This document shows, in pieces, positions 32,668 to 42,391 of a stretch of 64,000 nucleotides of DNA. A model generated the notes under the pieces. That model was not told the DNA's origin and searched no databases. It saw nothing but the letters and a program-made list of their open reading frames with translations. The number at the start of each line of letters is the position of its first letter. The stretch's first letter is position 1. The position numbers and the translations under genes were made by a program. Where the stretch lies: contig NZ_BONQ01000091.1 in assembly GCF_016862795.1 (NCBI RefSeq), positions 36,175 to 100,174 of the forward strand, read 5' to 3'. This stretch comes from Dactylosporangium siamense. GTDB lineage: Bacteria > Actinomycetota > Actinomycetes > Mycobacteriales > Micromonosporaceae.

Positions 32668-33324
32668 TCAGCTGGCCAGGCCGGACTGGTGAGCCCATAT
32701 CGCGATCTCGACCCGATTGCGGACCTGGAGCCGGGTGTGGATGCCGGCGAGGTGACCCTTGACCGTGCCGACGGAGATGTGTAGCTCCTTGGCGATCTCG
32801 GCGTTGGAGCGGCCGGTGGCGACGAGCCGCGCGACGTCACGTTCTCTGCTGGTGAGAACGTCCGGTCCCGGTCGGTCCGCGTTTCCGGTTGCTGCGCCGC
32901 TCAGGTGCCGCAGCAACCGGACCGTCACCTGTGGGCTGATCAGCGTGTCGCCGGCCATCGCTGCCCGGATCGCTTCGATCATCAAGGTCGGGCCGGAGCG
33001 TTTGAGCAGGAATCCCGATGCTCCGTGGCGCAGCGCGGCGTGCACATACTCGTCGAGGTCGAACGTAGTGACAACCACGACCCGGATCGGGTCGACGACG
33101 TGCGAGCCGGCCAGTTCACGGGTGAGTTGCAGTCCGTCGAGGCCCGGCATGCGGATGTCGGCCAGAACGACGTCGGGGCGAAGGTGCCGGGCGAGTTGGA
33201 GCGCGGTGGTTCCGTCCGCGGCCTCGCCGACCACGGTCATGTCCGGCTGGGCGTCGAGGATCAACCGGAAGGCGGCCCGGATACCGTCCTGGTCGTCGGC
33301 CAACAGGATCCTCGTCGATGTCAT
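32668..33324 (-). CDS. NarL/LuxR-type response regulator
   Basis: 218 residues from the ATG 33322-33324, which overlaps the kinase stop (ATGA). The receiver domain has ADDQDG (acidic pocket), VVLADIRMPGLDG with the phosphorylated Asp near residue 54, TTFDLDEY and the K in LLKRSG. The C-terminal LuxR HTH is LTSRERDVARLVATGRSNAEIAKELHISVGTVKGHLAGIHTRLQVRNRVEIAIWA. It is translationally coupled to the sensor kinase. The targets are unknown; the divergent membrane-protein gene at 34569 is a candidate. Confidence 0.95.
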   Translation of the reverse strand: MTSTRILLADDQDGIRAAFRLILDAQPDMTVVGEAADGTTALQLARHLRPDVVLADIRMPGLDGLQLTRELAGSHVVDPIRVVVVTTFDLDEYVHAALRHGASGFLLKRSGPTLMIEAIRAAMAGDTLISPQVTVRLLRHLSGAATGNADRPGPDVLTSRERDVARLVATGRSNAEIAKELHISVGTVKGHLAGIHTRLQVRNRVEIAIWAHQSGLAS

Positions 33325-34439
33325 GTTCGGCATGTCACGTCGTCGCACTGGGTTTCACGGGCGCGCGCCGACGTCAACGGCAACTGGGCGCTCAGTCGCC
33401 ATCCGGCGTCGTGCCGCCCGGCGTCGACCCGACCGCCCACGGCCCCAGCGGCCGCGGCGAGCCCGGCCAGGCCGCGCCCGGCAGGCACACCTCGGGACGC
33501 TTGCTCCGCGGTCGCCGACAGATCGTTGGTGACAGTGAGGGCAAGGGTACTCAGGCCGGTGCGGGTCACGTCGACCGAGACCAGCGTGGCGGTGGCGGCA
33601 TGGCGGCGGACGTTTGTCAGTGCCTCGGCCACGATACGGTAGGCAAGGGCAGCGACGGCGACCGGAACCGAGTCGGTCAGTGTGGGGTCGAAGGTCAACC
33701 TGGCGCGGACCGGCCCGGTAGCGTCGAACCGGGCGACCAGCGCGGGCACGTCTTCCAGCCCGGAGCCGGGTGTTGACGCCTGGGTCTCGAGCATGTGCAC
33801 AGTGCGGTCAAGGGTGGCCAAGGCGTGTTGCCCGGCCTGCTCGATTCGCCGGAACAGCGCCACCGCGTGCGCCGGGTCGGCGCCGACGACCTGGCCGGCC
33901 TGGGCGCCGGCGACCATCTCGCTGACATCGTGAGCGACGAAGTCGTGCAGGTCTCGGGCCAGGCGTAGACGTTGTGCCCGGCGGGCCTCAGCGGCGTACC
34001 GTTCCCGGCGCTGGTCCTGGCGGCGGAGGTGGAGTCCCACCGCAGCGGCGACGGCAGCTCCCAGGCCCCACAGCCCACCCGCGCCGACCGTGGCCGGCCA
34101 TGACGCCGGGCTGGTCAGGCGAAGGACGAGCAGGGCGATGGCCAGGCTGGCCGCGCCCGCACCAAGGAGCGCTGATTCCGTCCGGCCACGGTGGGCGAAC
34201 CGGACGGTGAGTGCCATGAGCGCGGCCAGTTCGATCAGGGACGGCAGCAGTGAGGCGCCCCATTCCGGGGATCCCTCGCCAGGGGGCCGGCCGGCTGCGA
34301 TACCAACGGTCACGATGACTGATACGACGGCTGCGGTGACCGCGAGGGTGGTGTCGGTCCGGCTGAGTGCACCGCGCATGACCACCACCACGGCAACGAT
34401 CGTGAGCGCCGCCGAGCCCAGGGCCATCCACATCGTCAC
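33321..34439 (-). CDS. Sensor histidine kinase (HisKA_3 type)
   Basis: About 372 residues. The frame stays open far upstream, but the protein pattern begins at VTMWMALGSAALTIVAVVVV (GTG 34437-34439; ATG 34433 is also possible). Four to five membrane segments are followed by ARDLHDFVAHDVSEMVAG with the phosphoacceptor His, and an HATPase domain with EALTNVRRHAA (N box) and GRGLAGLAAAAGAVGG. It is the partner of the response regulator encoded next to it. No extracellular sensor domain is present; the signal is probably sensed in the membrane. Confidence 0.9.
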   Translation of the reverse strand: MTMWMALGSAALTIVAVVVVMRGALSRTDTTLAVTAAVVSVIVTVGIAAGRPPGEGSPEWGASLLPSLIELAALMALTVRFAHRGRTESALLGAGAASLAIALLVLRLTSPASWPATVGAGGLWGLGAAVAAAVGLHLRRQDQRRERYAAEARRAQRLRLARDLHDFVAHDVSEMVAGAQAGQVVGADPAHAVALFRRIEQAGQHALATLDRTVHMLETQASTPGSGLEDVPALVARFDATGPVRARLTFDPTLTDSVPVAVAALAYRIVAEALTNVRRHAATATLVSVDVTRTGLSTLALTVTNDLSATAEQASRGVPAGRGLAGLAAAAGAVGGRVDAGRHDAGWRLSAQLPLTSARARETQCDDVTCRT

Positions 34440-34568
34440 GGTTGCCAACCCTACTGAACCGGGAAGCGGGTCGCGCCTGCCGAACAGCCTGGACCGACGT
34501 GCGAATCGAACCTGAGTCCAGCCATTGGACAGGTACGCCCGGCGTGGCGTCGCGGCCACGCTGGTCGC

Positions 34569-35567
34569 ATGCGACGAGACGCGAAAGTGTGGGCAGCGGT
34601 GGCCGCCGGGTGGTCGGCCGCCTCCGCAGTGGCCGGTCTTACATGGGCGATCGGTGGGCCGGGCTTTCCCTTCGGCGGCGGCGACCGGGCGACCCGGATG
34701 GGGGCGGTGCTGACCGGCCTGCAGCCCGGCCCAGCAGGCGCCGGCATCGTCGCGCTCGGCTTGGCCGGCATCGTGGTCGCCCTGGTGTTGCCGCACCGCC
34801 CTCGACTGCGGGTCGTCGGCTGGCTGACCGCAGCCGTGCTGCTGCTGGTCGTCCCCGACGGCCGACTGTTGCTGGCCGTCGGGGAACTGCTGGTGGGGCA
34901 TGGCGAACGGGTCGAAGCGGCAGCCGTCGGGCAGGCTTGGTGCTCGGTTGGCGGGGTCCTGTGGGCCGGCGCCGCCCGCGCCACCGGGCGCAGGAACAGC
35001 CGTCCTGGTGATCCGGCGTGGGCTCGGCGGGTCACCCTGGCGGCCGCCGCGTGTCCGCTTGCGTATGCGGCACCACGCACGCTGTGGGCGGCCGGACTCA
35101 CGTTCGGTATCGACCCGGCAACCACCGCGATGGTGTCCACCCCGACCGGACGGACACGGGAACTCGTCTTCGCCGCCGCCGCGGTATCCGGCGGGCTGCT
35201 GACACTCGGACTGATTCAGCCGTGGGGCACCCAGCTGCCAGCGTGGCTGCCACTGCTCCGAGGCCGACGGGTCCCCCGCTGGCTGGCGACCGTCCCGGCC
35301 ACGGCGGTTGCGGTCGTCCTCACCGGCGCCGGGGTCACCATGTGGCGGGCGCTCACCGCAGCCGCACTCACCGAGTCGGCCGGCGACATCGCGTTCGACC
35401 GGGCCAACTGGGCAGCATGGGCGGGCAACCTGATCTGGCTGCCGTGGGGTGTCACCCTGGGCCTGGCGACCTGGGCGTACCACCGCCGCCGGGCCACACT
35501 CGCACCAGCCGGTCCGCCGCGCCACAACCGATCGGAACCAGGCCTGGGACAACGTCGCTCGATGTGA
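34569..35567 (+). CDS. Polytopic membrane protein of unknown function
   Basis: 332 residues with about seven hydrophobic segments (for example AAVAAGWSAASAVAGLTWAIG, GIVALGLAGIVVALVL, VVGWLTAAVLLLVV, and C-terminal LATVPATAVAVVLTGAGVTMW and WAGNLIWLPWGVTLGLATWAY). There is no recognised catalytic motif. It is divergent from the two-component operon across 129 bases and similar proteins often accompany such NarL-type pairs in actinomycetes, so it may be their regulated target or part of signal sensing. Confidence 0.7.
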   Translation: MRRDAKVWAAVAAGWSAASAVAGLTWAIGGPGFPFGGGDRATRMGAVLTGLQPGPAGAGIVALGLAGIVVALVLPHRPRLRVVGWLTAAVLLLVVPDGRLLLAVGELLVGHGERVEAAAVGQAWCSVGGVLWAGAARATGRRNSRPGDPAWARRVTLAAAACPLAYAAPRTLWAAGLTFGIDPATTAMVSTPTGRTRELVFAAAAVSGGLLTLGLIQPWGTQLPAWLPLLRGRRVPRWLATVPATAVAVVLTGAGVTMWRALTAAALTESAGDIAFDRANWAAWAGNLIWLPWGVTLGLATWAYHRRRATLAPAGPPRHNRSEPGLGQRRSM

Positions 35568-35576
35568 GCGTGGTGT

Positions 35577-35608
35577 ACCCGGGGGATCCGTCATCCGGAT
35601 CCCCGGGT
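35577..35608 (+). terminator. Hairpin terminator after the membrane-protein gene
   Basis: ACCCGGGGGATCCG pairs with CGGATCCCCGGGT (one bulged G) over a short loop, about 10 bases after the stop codon at 35567. Confidence 0.6.
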
Positions 35609-35731
35609 GCACCTCAGGCCGGGTGGCGGGCGGGGACAATCGTGGCGTGGAGTTTCGCGACCTGTCCGTCTACACCTACGCCGAGTTCCCGAGCCTTCCG
35701 GGGGTGCGGCAACGACGGCGCCACCGGGTCA

Positions 35732-36565
35732 TCACGGCCCAGCGTGCGGCTTGCCGTGGCGGACGTCGTAGGTGGAGCCGTCGGCGAACACCAGGGCCGG
35801 GCCGTCGTCGCGGTGCAGGCGGTGCGCGTCGCCCCGCTGGATGACCTGGCCTCCGTAAACGACCTCCGGCTCGACCGACATCGAAACCGGCCGGCGCGAC
35901 ACCACACACACATCGGTGCGCGGCCACCACCAGCCGGCGCCGCAGCGGCCCAGGTCTGCGATCTGGCCGAAGTACCGCACGTAGCCGGGCGCGTCCTCCG
36001 GCGGGCCCAGCAGACCCAGCCGCAGTGCCGCATCGTAGAAGCCGACCCACATCGCGCCGGTCCACGCCTCGCAGGGCGCGGGCACCGACCGGTCGGAGCA
36101 CACGGCGTCGCGTACCGACACCCGCAGCAGTGCGTCAGCCTCGTAGCCGTGGGCGCCCTCCACCGGCGGCCCGTACCAGTCGTAGACGGTGACGCCGAAC
36201 GGCTCGGCGATGTCCGCGAGAAGGTTCACGTCGACTTCACCGAGGTCGAAACCCGCTTGATGCAGCAGGGCCGCGTCGATCCAGATCACATGCCGCGGGT
36301 GCATCCAACCGGTGATGCCGAGCGGCTGATCCTTCCTGGGCAGGACGCCACCCGCCCGCTCACCGAGCTCGCCAAGCAGCCGCGCCGCCTCGCGCGGCGA
36401 GTCGACCCAGGCGATCCGCGGCGGCGGGGTCTCGAGGTCCGCATAGGCCGACCAGATCACCGCCTCGGTCGCCTCCCGGTCCAGCGGTCGGGACACCGCG
36501 GCCGCCGCCCGCCAGTCCCGCGCCAGCCCGGCCACCAGTTCGGCCTGCTCCGCGTTCAGCCTCAT
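35732..36565 (-). CDS. Uncharacterised protein with DUF6745-like features
   Basis: 277 residues with GCAGG before the ATG. The N-terminal helices (AEQAELVAGLARDWRAAAAVSRPLDREATEAVIWSAYADLETPPPRIAWVDSPREAARLL) and the C-terminal RLHRDDGPALVFADGSTYDVRHG, a repeat-like motif (LHxxDGPAVxxxDG), resemble a group of actinobacterial proteins annotated as DUF6745. Function is unknown. The gene stands alone, convergent with the membrane protein gene. Confidence 0.6.
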   Translation of the reverse strand: MRLNAEQAELVAGLARDWRAAAAVSRPLDREATEAVIWSAYADLETPPPRIAWVDSPREAARLLGELGERAGGVLPRKDQPLGITGWMHPRHVIWIDAALLHQAGFDLGEVDVNLLADIAEPFGVTVYDWYGPPVEGAHGYEADALLRVSVRDAVCSDRSVPAPCEAWTGAMWVGFYDAALRLGLLGPPEDAPGYVRYFGQIADLGRCGAGWWWPRTDVCVVSRRPVSMSVEPEVVYGGQVIQRGDAHRLHRDDGPALVFADGSTYDVRHGKPHAGP

Positions 36566-36660
36566 CCTGCGAGGCTGCCACAGCGCCGCAAGCCGGGGTC
36601 GATGCCAGCCAGCCCGAGGTTGGAGATCAAGTAAGGCACGCAGGTGCAGGGCCCGGACGA

Positions 36661-36836
36661 CAGGGTCCGAGCGGCGTCAGCCCACCGTCGAGTCCGACCC
36701 GTCGACCACCCCCGCCAGATCGCCGCCGAGCGGGCGGTCGTTGACGCAGCGCAGCACCGACGGGTCGAGCAGCAGGTCCGGGTCGAAGCGGGCGGCGGTG
36801 CTGAGCATGATCACCACCGACTCCCCGGGCAGCACG
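36661..36836 (-). pseudogene. Duplicated 3' end of the GH2 gene (direct repeat copy 1)
   Basis: These 176 bases match 42872-43047 with three differences by eye (offset 6211) and in the same orientation. They encode the last 53 or so residues of the GH2 mannosidase (ARFDPDLLLDPSVLRCVNDR through the stop at 36677) plus the first 16 bases of its downstream flank. No start or upstream coding part is present. It forms a direct repeat bracketing the 36.8-42.9 kb segment. Confidence 0.92.
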
Positions 36837-36927
36837 CTCCGGCGCATCCGCTTTCAGGTCGGGCCGTAGCGTCGTCGCCTGCCCCGCGCCGTCCAGCACG
36901 CGGCCTGGGCCGCCGGCCGGGCCGAGG

Positions 36928-39900
36928 TCAGCCGGCACGGAGACGATCCTCGACGGTGGCGGCCAGATGATGCAGGCCGGCCTCCTGACACAGGCGCCGC
37001 GCTCGCCGGTACATGCCGTCGGCGTCTGCGGTGTCACCGCGGGCGGCGAGGACGTCACCAAGACCGCAGGTCGGATATACCATGTTGTAACGGTCGCCAA
37101 TCCTCGCGAACAGCTCCAACGAGCCGCGGTAGTGGTCCTCGGCCTCGGCGAGGCGGTGTGTTCCGAGGTAGGCCAGACCGAGACTGTCCAGCGTGAACGC
37201 CGCGCCATAGACGTCATCGATCGAGTTCTGAAGCTTCAGCGCCCGGTCGAGTGGCTCGAGCGCCTCGGCGTACCGGCCGGAGCCGGCCAGCAGGTATCCG
37301 TAGGTGTTGAAACCCTGCGCCTGATCGGCCGCCGTGCCGTGCGTGGTGTACAGCTCGACCTGCCGCTCAGCGACCTCAACAGCCTCCGCGAAACGCTCAG
37401 CGTTGTGCAACGCGGTGGCGACGCTTCGGTATGCGTCAGCCTGACCCACGTGCATGCCGGCCTCGCGGTAGAGCACGGCGGCACGCAGGCCCGCATCTCG
37501 GGCGCCGTTCGTGTCACCGAGATATCCGGATGCACGCGAGATGCCGTGCTGAGCCAGTGCCTGGCCGATCCGGTCGCCGCGTCTGCTGGCGGCAGCCAGC
37601 GCGGTGCGGGACGCGACGATCACGTCGCCCCAGCGGCCAGCGCGCAGCGCGTAGTTCTCCATGTTGCGGGCGGTGCGAGTGGGATGCAACGCGACGGCGG
37701 GGTCTTCAGACGCGGCCGCCAGCGCCACGCTCGCCATCAGGGCGGCATGCTCGCCGGTGAACCACGCGAGCGCCTCGTCGCGGTCGTCGATGGTCTCTGG
37801 CCTGACGCCCGGCGCCAAGGGCGGCAAGGGAACCGTCCAGCGGAACGCGTCAAGATGCCGGTCCGCCTCCGCGGATGTGTGCAGATAGTGATCCAGCAGG
37901 CGGCGCACGCCGGCCGACGCTTCCGGATCGGTGGAGATCAGCTCGCGAGAGAAGGCCATGAGCAGATCATGAAACGCGTATCGACCCGGCTCGACCTCGA
38001 CGAGCAGGTTCACCTCGACGAGCTCGTCCAGGGCGGCCGCCACCTCCTCCGGCCGGTCGCCAGCCAGGCTGGCGGCGACCGCCGCCGAGACGCTGCCGCC
38101 GGTGTGCAGGCCGAGCAGCCGGAACAGCCGCGCCGTCGGCCGTCGCAGCAGGCGGTAGGACCACGAGAAGACCGCCCGGATGTCGATGGTCGCGTCCGGG
38201 CTGGCCAATGAGTCGAGACGCCGTGCTCCTTGCCTCAACCCACGAGCGACGACGGCGAGGGATCTCCGGGGCGCAACGGCGGCGCGAGCCGCCGTGATCG
38301 CGAGGGCCAGCGGAAGGCCGGCGCATCCGTCGATGACCTCCTCGACCGCTGCTGACTCGAGCGCGGTCGCTGACCGGCCGAGCCGAGCGGTGAGCAGGGC
38401 TCGCGCCTCGTCGCGGCCAAGCGTGTCGAGCGGCAGCGACATGGCACCCTCGACCGCGACGAGGCCGGTGAGGCTGCTCCGGCTGGTCACCAGCGTCAGA
38501 CAGCCCGGCGCCGCAGGCAGCAGCGGGCGGACCTGGGCCGCGTCTCTGGCGTTGTCCAGCACGACCAGCACTCGCCGGCCCGCAATGACACTGCGGAACA
38601 GTGCCGCGCGCGCGTCCAGGCCGACCGGCAGCCGCCTCGGCGGCACACCCAGCCCGTCGAGCAGCACCCGTAGCGCCTCTTCGGGGGTCTCGGCGTCCTC
38701 GGGAGGGCCGTAGCCGTTGAGGTTGACGTACAGGCAGCCATCGGGGAAGCGGTTCCCGGCATGGTGACCCCAGTGCACGGCGAGGGCCGTCTTACCCACA
38801 CCGGCGGGGCCGGACAGCCCGACGATGACCGCCGCCTCGGTCACGGTGTCGGCGTACCGGTTGAGCTGCGCGATCTCCTCGACGCGGCCGATGAATCCGT
38901 GGACACCGAAGGGCAGTTGAGACGGCACAGTCCGCACGGACGTGAAGGCCGGCGGCGGGCCGTGTCCGGCGCGCCGATCGGGTCGGACCTGGCCGTGCTG
39001 CTGGCGAAGGACCCGCCGATGCGTGTCGACGAGGGCGGGGGAAGGATCGATGCCCAACTCGTCGACGAGTCGTCGGCTGATGTCGGCGTAGCTGTCCAGC
39101 GCAGAGGCCTGCAGGCCGCCGGCCGCGAGCGCCGCTATGAGCCGCGCGTGGAGCGGTTCGTGCAGAGGGTTGGCAGCGGTGAGCGCACGGAGGAGCGGCA
39201 GACACCGCTCGGGTTGGCAGTGGGCGAGCGCCAGATCGGCGTAGCAGAGGGTCGCCGCGATCCGTTCCTCCAGCACTGCGGTGACGATCGGGTGGCTGCT
39301 CAGCTCAGGCACGTCGTGAAGAGGGTCACCCGACCAGAGCGCCAGCGCGGACTCAAACATCTCCAGGGCCGCAGAGGGCTCCGCTTTGCGGGCTTCGTCG
39401 AGCCGACGGCGGAAATCGGTCAGGTCGAGGTCCTCGTCGTCGACGTTGAGCCGATAGCCAAGGGGTGTCCGGCTGACCACGCCCGTCTGAGTCTGCGCCT
39501 GAGCCTGGGGAAACGGCTGCAACGCCGCACGCAACCTGGACACGTAGGTCTGCACAACCTGCGCCGCCGTCGATGGCGCAGCACCGCCCCAGAGGACGTC
39601 GATCAGGTCCGTCTGCAAGACGGCATCGTTCGCGGACAACGCCAGGCGTCCCAGCACGGCCCGGCGCCTGCCTCTGCCCAGCAGCACGCGTCTCGGTCCT
39701 CGGTGGACCTGCAACGCTCCGAGTATCTGGATCCGCACGGACCCGGCGGCAGGTTGCACCGGCCGGTCCGGTGCGGCGCCGAACGCAGCCTGGCGGAAGT
39801 CGGCCTCGGCATCAGCGGTCAGCTCCAGCACGATGACAACGGCGTCCACCAGCGACCGCCGGGGCCGTGTGGTCCGTCCCTGCTCGAGATCGCGGATCGC

Positions 39901-40005
39901 GGCCAGGCTCACCCCCGCACGGCTCGCCAGCAAACGCTGGCTGATTCCGGCGCGCTGCCGAAAGGAAGCCAGCAACGGCCCCAGCCGATTGTCGCCCGCA
40001 GTCAT
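36928..40005 (-). CDS. XRE-SARP (BTAD)-NB-ARC-TPR regulator, AfsR-like
   Basis: 1025 residues from the ATG 40003-40005. Domains: an XRE-type HTH (residues about 8-70, LLASFRQRAGISQRLLASRAGVSLAAIRDLEQGRTTRP), an OmpR-like winged helix (95-185), the BTAD domain (195-335), NB-ARC with the Walker A GPAGVGKTA (399-407) and LVVLDNARDAAQV (Walker B region), then TPR repeats at about 780-1010. SARP/AfsR proteins activate secondary metabolite or morphological genes. An XRE domain in front of SARP is less usual. It may control the FtsX permease and secreted protein genes upstream of it. The 3' end lies just beyond the GH2 direct repeat. Confidence 0.9.
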   Translation of the reverse strand: MTAGDNRLGPLLASFRQRAGISQRLLASRAGVSLAAIRDLEQGRTTRPRRSLVDAVVIVLELTADAEADFRQAAFGAAPDRPVQPAAGSVRIQILGALQVHRGPRRVLLGRGRRRAVLGRLALSANDAVLQTDLIDVLWGGAAPSTAAQVVQTYVSRLRAALQPFPQAQAQTQTGVVSRTPLGYRLNVDDEDLDLTDFRRRLDEARKAEPSAALEMFESALALWSGDPLHDVPELSSHPIVTAVLEERIAATLCYADLALAHCQPERCLPLLRALTAANPLHEPLHARLIAALAAGGLQASALDSYADISRRLVDELGIDPSPALVDTHRRVLRQQHGQVRPDRRAGHGPPPAFTSVRTVPSQLPFGVHGFIGRVEEIAQLNRYADTVTEAAVIVGLSGPAGVGKTALAVHWGHHAGNRFPDGCLYVNLNGYGPPEDAETPEEALRVLLDGLGVPPRRLPVGLDARAALFRSVIAGRRVLVVLDNARDAAQVRPLLPAAPGCLTLVTSRSSLTGLVAVEGAMSLPLDTLGRDEARALLTARLGRSATALESAAVEEVIDGCAGLPLALAITAARAAVAPRRSLAVVARGLRQGARRLDSLASPDATIDIRAVFSWSYRLLRRPTARLFRLLGLHTGGSVSAAVAASLAGDRPEEVAAALDELVEVNLLVEVEPGRYAFHDLLMAFSRELISTDPEASAGVRRLLDHYLHTSAEADRHLDAFRWTVPLPPLAPGVRPETIDDRDEALAWFTGEHAALMASVALAAASEDPAVALHPTRTARNMENYALRAGRWGDVIVASRTALAAASRRGDRIGQALAQHGISRASGYLGDTNGARDAGLRAAVLYREAGMHVGQADAYRSVATALHNAERFAEAVEVAERQVELYTTHGTAADQAQGFNTYGYLLAGSGRYAEALEPLDRALKLQNSIDDVYGAAFTLDSLGLAYLGTHRLAEAEDHYRGSLELFARIGDRYNMVYPTCGLGDVLAARGDTADADGMYRRARRLCQEAGLHHLAATVEDRLRAG

Positions 40006-40208
40006 ACCCACGCCGTAACCCCCCGTTGCGTCGTTGACGGCGACCCTATCGCGAACACGGATCGCATACGGGGGCGCGCACGCGCGCATCGGATCGATCA
40101 CCGACAAGACACTGCGGTCAGCACTATCAATGACCAGTTCCTCGAGCACCCGGCGGCGCTCGGCATCGCTACGACCGGAGCTGCCGCTGACCCGCCGTCG
40201 GTGCCGGG

Positions 40209-42326
40209 TCAGCGGGACGCGACCGGCTCGGTCGGACCGGACACCGTGGTGGCGGACACCAGCTCCGGGCCGGGTCCGGATGATGGTCGCCGGCGGCCGG
40301 CCACCCGGCCCTGGTGGCGCCTCGTCGCCGACTCGAGGGTGCACAGCAGGCAGACGATCGCCGCGACGACGACGCTGAGGGGCAGGGCGCTGATGAGCAC
40401 CAGGACCGGGATGTCGCCGGAGCCGTTCAGGCCGCGCATGGCGAACGCGGACCCCAACGCCGTGACGGTGGCGAGCACACCGGCCAGCAGTGTCGAGGTG
40501 AGCAGGGCCCAACCGGATCCTGCGAGGGTGCCGCCGGACCCCGTCATGCGTCGGTGCGTGGCCTGGCCGAGGGCGATGCCGAGCACCCCGGCGACCACGG
40601 CGACGATGATGCCGAGCAGGGCGACGAGGCGCATCCAGCCGGCGATGTCCTCGGCGTAGCGGAGCGCGCCGAGCCACTCCTGACCGGGGAGGCTCACGTA
40701 TGGCAGTGGCAGCAGGGTGAACGCGGCACGGGCAATGGCCTGGCGTCCGGCCTCGCCGTCGGCGTTGAGGACCAGCACGGCCCGCAGCTCGCCCGGTTCA
40801 CCGACCGACGACACGAGCGCGCCGTGCGGGCCGGGTGCGATGATGCCCAGGGTGGTCAGCGCTCGGCCGAAGCTGCTCCACTGGGGGTAGAGCCCGTCCG
40901 TCGGTGTCGGCGTCGTCGGGCACGCGGCGCCGGATCCGAGCCGGGCCAGTGCCGCACAGGTGCCGACCAGCACGGTCGATCGGTCGCCGCGATACATCCG
41001 CAGGACCCGATCGGTGCCGACGGCGGTGAGGAACCGGTCCCGGCCGACGTGCAGACCGGTGCTGTTGACCTGGACGATCTGCGCGCCGACGGTGTCCCGC
41101 ACGGCGACGGCGCGGCGCTCCTCCGCGCCGGTCACGGTTGCCCCGACCATGACGGTCGCGGGGACGACGAGCGCCAGAGCGAGCACGCCGGCGAACGCCC
41201 CGACCGACGTCGGACCGCGGCGCAGCCATCGTCCAGCGGCCGGGGCACCGGGGCTACGGCGGCGCTCGGCCCTCATGAGGAGCCACCGCCCGACTGCGGC
41301 GGTGCCGCGCCGGGTGATCGACGGCAGGGCGAGCAGCATGGTGAGGACTCCGCCGAGCAGCAGCCATTGCCCCGCCGGGGCACCGAGGGCAGCCAGGATC
41401 AGCAAGGTGGTTCCGGCGGTCGCCAGCCGGCGCGGCCAGTCGCTCGAGGTGATCCACTGGTCGGCGGTGCGGAGCCGCGCTGCCCAGCGGCGATCGGCGA
41501 ACACTCCGCGCAGCGAGGCCAGCAGCGCGACACCCACGGCGGCGCCGACGACCGTGACGACGTGCACCGCGGCCATCGGCGCATCGGCGGCACCGACCAG
41601 CCGCTGGTCCGTGATCGACAGGGTGCCGCCGTGGTGGCGTAGCCACCACGCAAGCCCGCCGGCGACCGACGCACCGATTGTCGCCGCCGGCAGCGTCCGG
41701 GCGAACAACCGTGCGGAGCGCAGCGGCGCCCCGCGACGGAGCCGCCGAGATCCCGCCGCGACGGCCAGCGGCACCACCGGCACGACCAGCAGGCTCACCG
41801 CCAGGACCGTCAGCCAGGTCGGTGCCCGCAGACCGCTCGACAACGGCTGGAGCGGCCGTTGACCCCAGCCGCTGATCGAGGTCCAGGTGCCGTCCGTGGC
41901 GGCCGCGCCGTCCGGCGGTCGGTAGTAGACGAAGAGCTCGTCGCGGTCAGCCAGGCCGTCGGGCGCGATGCTGCCGGCGAATCGACCGTACCGGCCTCGA
42001 AGGTCACCGTGCCGGTCGGCGGCCACCAGCGCCGGGGACAGCCACGCCTCGCCTGGGGCGGGCCAACGGGGAAGCCCCGGCGGTGGTGGTGCCGCGGTGG
42101 CGAGCGGCACCAGTGCGATCACCGGGAACTGGCGCCCGTCGAGCACGTCGGCCGTCTCTCCGTACCGGGCGACCGCGGCAGCGGGACCGACCGGGACCGG
42201 CGAACGTGCGAAGTTCCGCTGCTGCGCCGCATTGTGGCTTTCGTGCGAGCCGATCGCCAGCCAGCAGGTCATTACTGCCACAGCGCTGGCGAACGCCACC
42301 GCGGCGGCTCGTAGGAACCGGGACAC
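40209..42326 (-). CDS. FtsX/MacB-like ABC permease without ATPase partner
   Basis: 705 residues from the GTG 42324-42326 with AAGGTGAG upstream. An N-terminal membrane helix (AAAVAFASAVAVMTCWLAIG) is followed by a roughly 140-residue extracytoplasmic part and then two sets of three to four helices with a second large loop (AEERRAVAVRDTVGAQIVQVNSTGLHVGRDRFL), the arrangement of duplicated FtsX-like permeases. Such proteins need a MacB-type ATPase, but none is encoded nearby. It lies between a small secreted protein gene (66 bases upstream) and the SARP gene in the same direction. Confidence 0.8.
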   Translation of the reverse strand: MSRFLRAAAVAFASAVAVMTCWLAIGSHESHNAAQQRNFARSPVPVGPAAAVARYGETADVLDGRQFPVIALVPLATAAPPPPGLPRWPAPGEAWLSPALVAADRHGDLRGRYGRFAGSIAPDGLADRDELFVYYRPPDGAAATDGTWTSISGWGQRPLQPLSSGLRAPTWLTVLAVSLLVVPVVPLAVAAGSRRLRRGAPLRSARLFARTLPAATIGASVAGGLAWWLRHHGGTLSITDQRLVGAADAPMAAVHVVTVVGAAVGVALLASLRGVFADRRWAARLRTADQWITSSDWPRRLATAGTTLLILAALGAPAGQWLLLGGVLTMLLALPSITRRGTAAVGRWLLMRAERRRSPGAPAAGRWLRRGPTSVGAFAGVLALALVVPATVMVGATVTGAEERRAVAVRDTVGAQIVQVNSTGLHVGRDRFLTAVGTDRVLRMYRGDRSTVLVGTCAALARLGSGAACPTTPTPTDGLYPQWSSFGRALTTLGIIAPGPHGALVSSVGEPGELRAVLVLNADGEAGRQAIARAAFTLLPLPYVSLPGQEWLGALRYAEDIAGWMRLVALLGIIVAVVAGVLGIALGQATHRRMTGSGGTLAGSGWALLTSTLLAGVLATVTALGSAFAMRGLNGSGDIPVLVLISALPLSVVVAAIVCLLCTLESATRRHQGRVAGRRRPSSGPGPELVSATTVSGPTEPVASR

Positions 42327-42391
42327 GAGCGTCTCACCTTCCTGATCGACGGGCCGGCGACCGACTGACCGGCCACCGGCCCGCCATCGGC

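Noticed and set aside
32027..32698. A 223-codon open frame on the minus strand between the response regulator and the arsR operator
   Set aside because: No protein family resemblance, composition rich in Ser/Arg, and it runs through the arsR operator and the ATP-grasp remnant.
34439..35639. Upstream extension of the histidine kinase frame over the divergent membrane-protein gene
   Set aside because: The extension has no protein-like features, and the kinase begins naturally with its first membrane helix at 34439.
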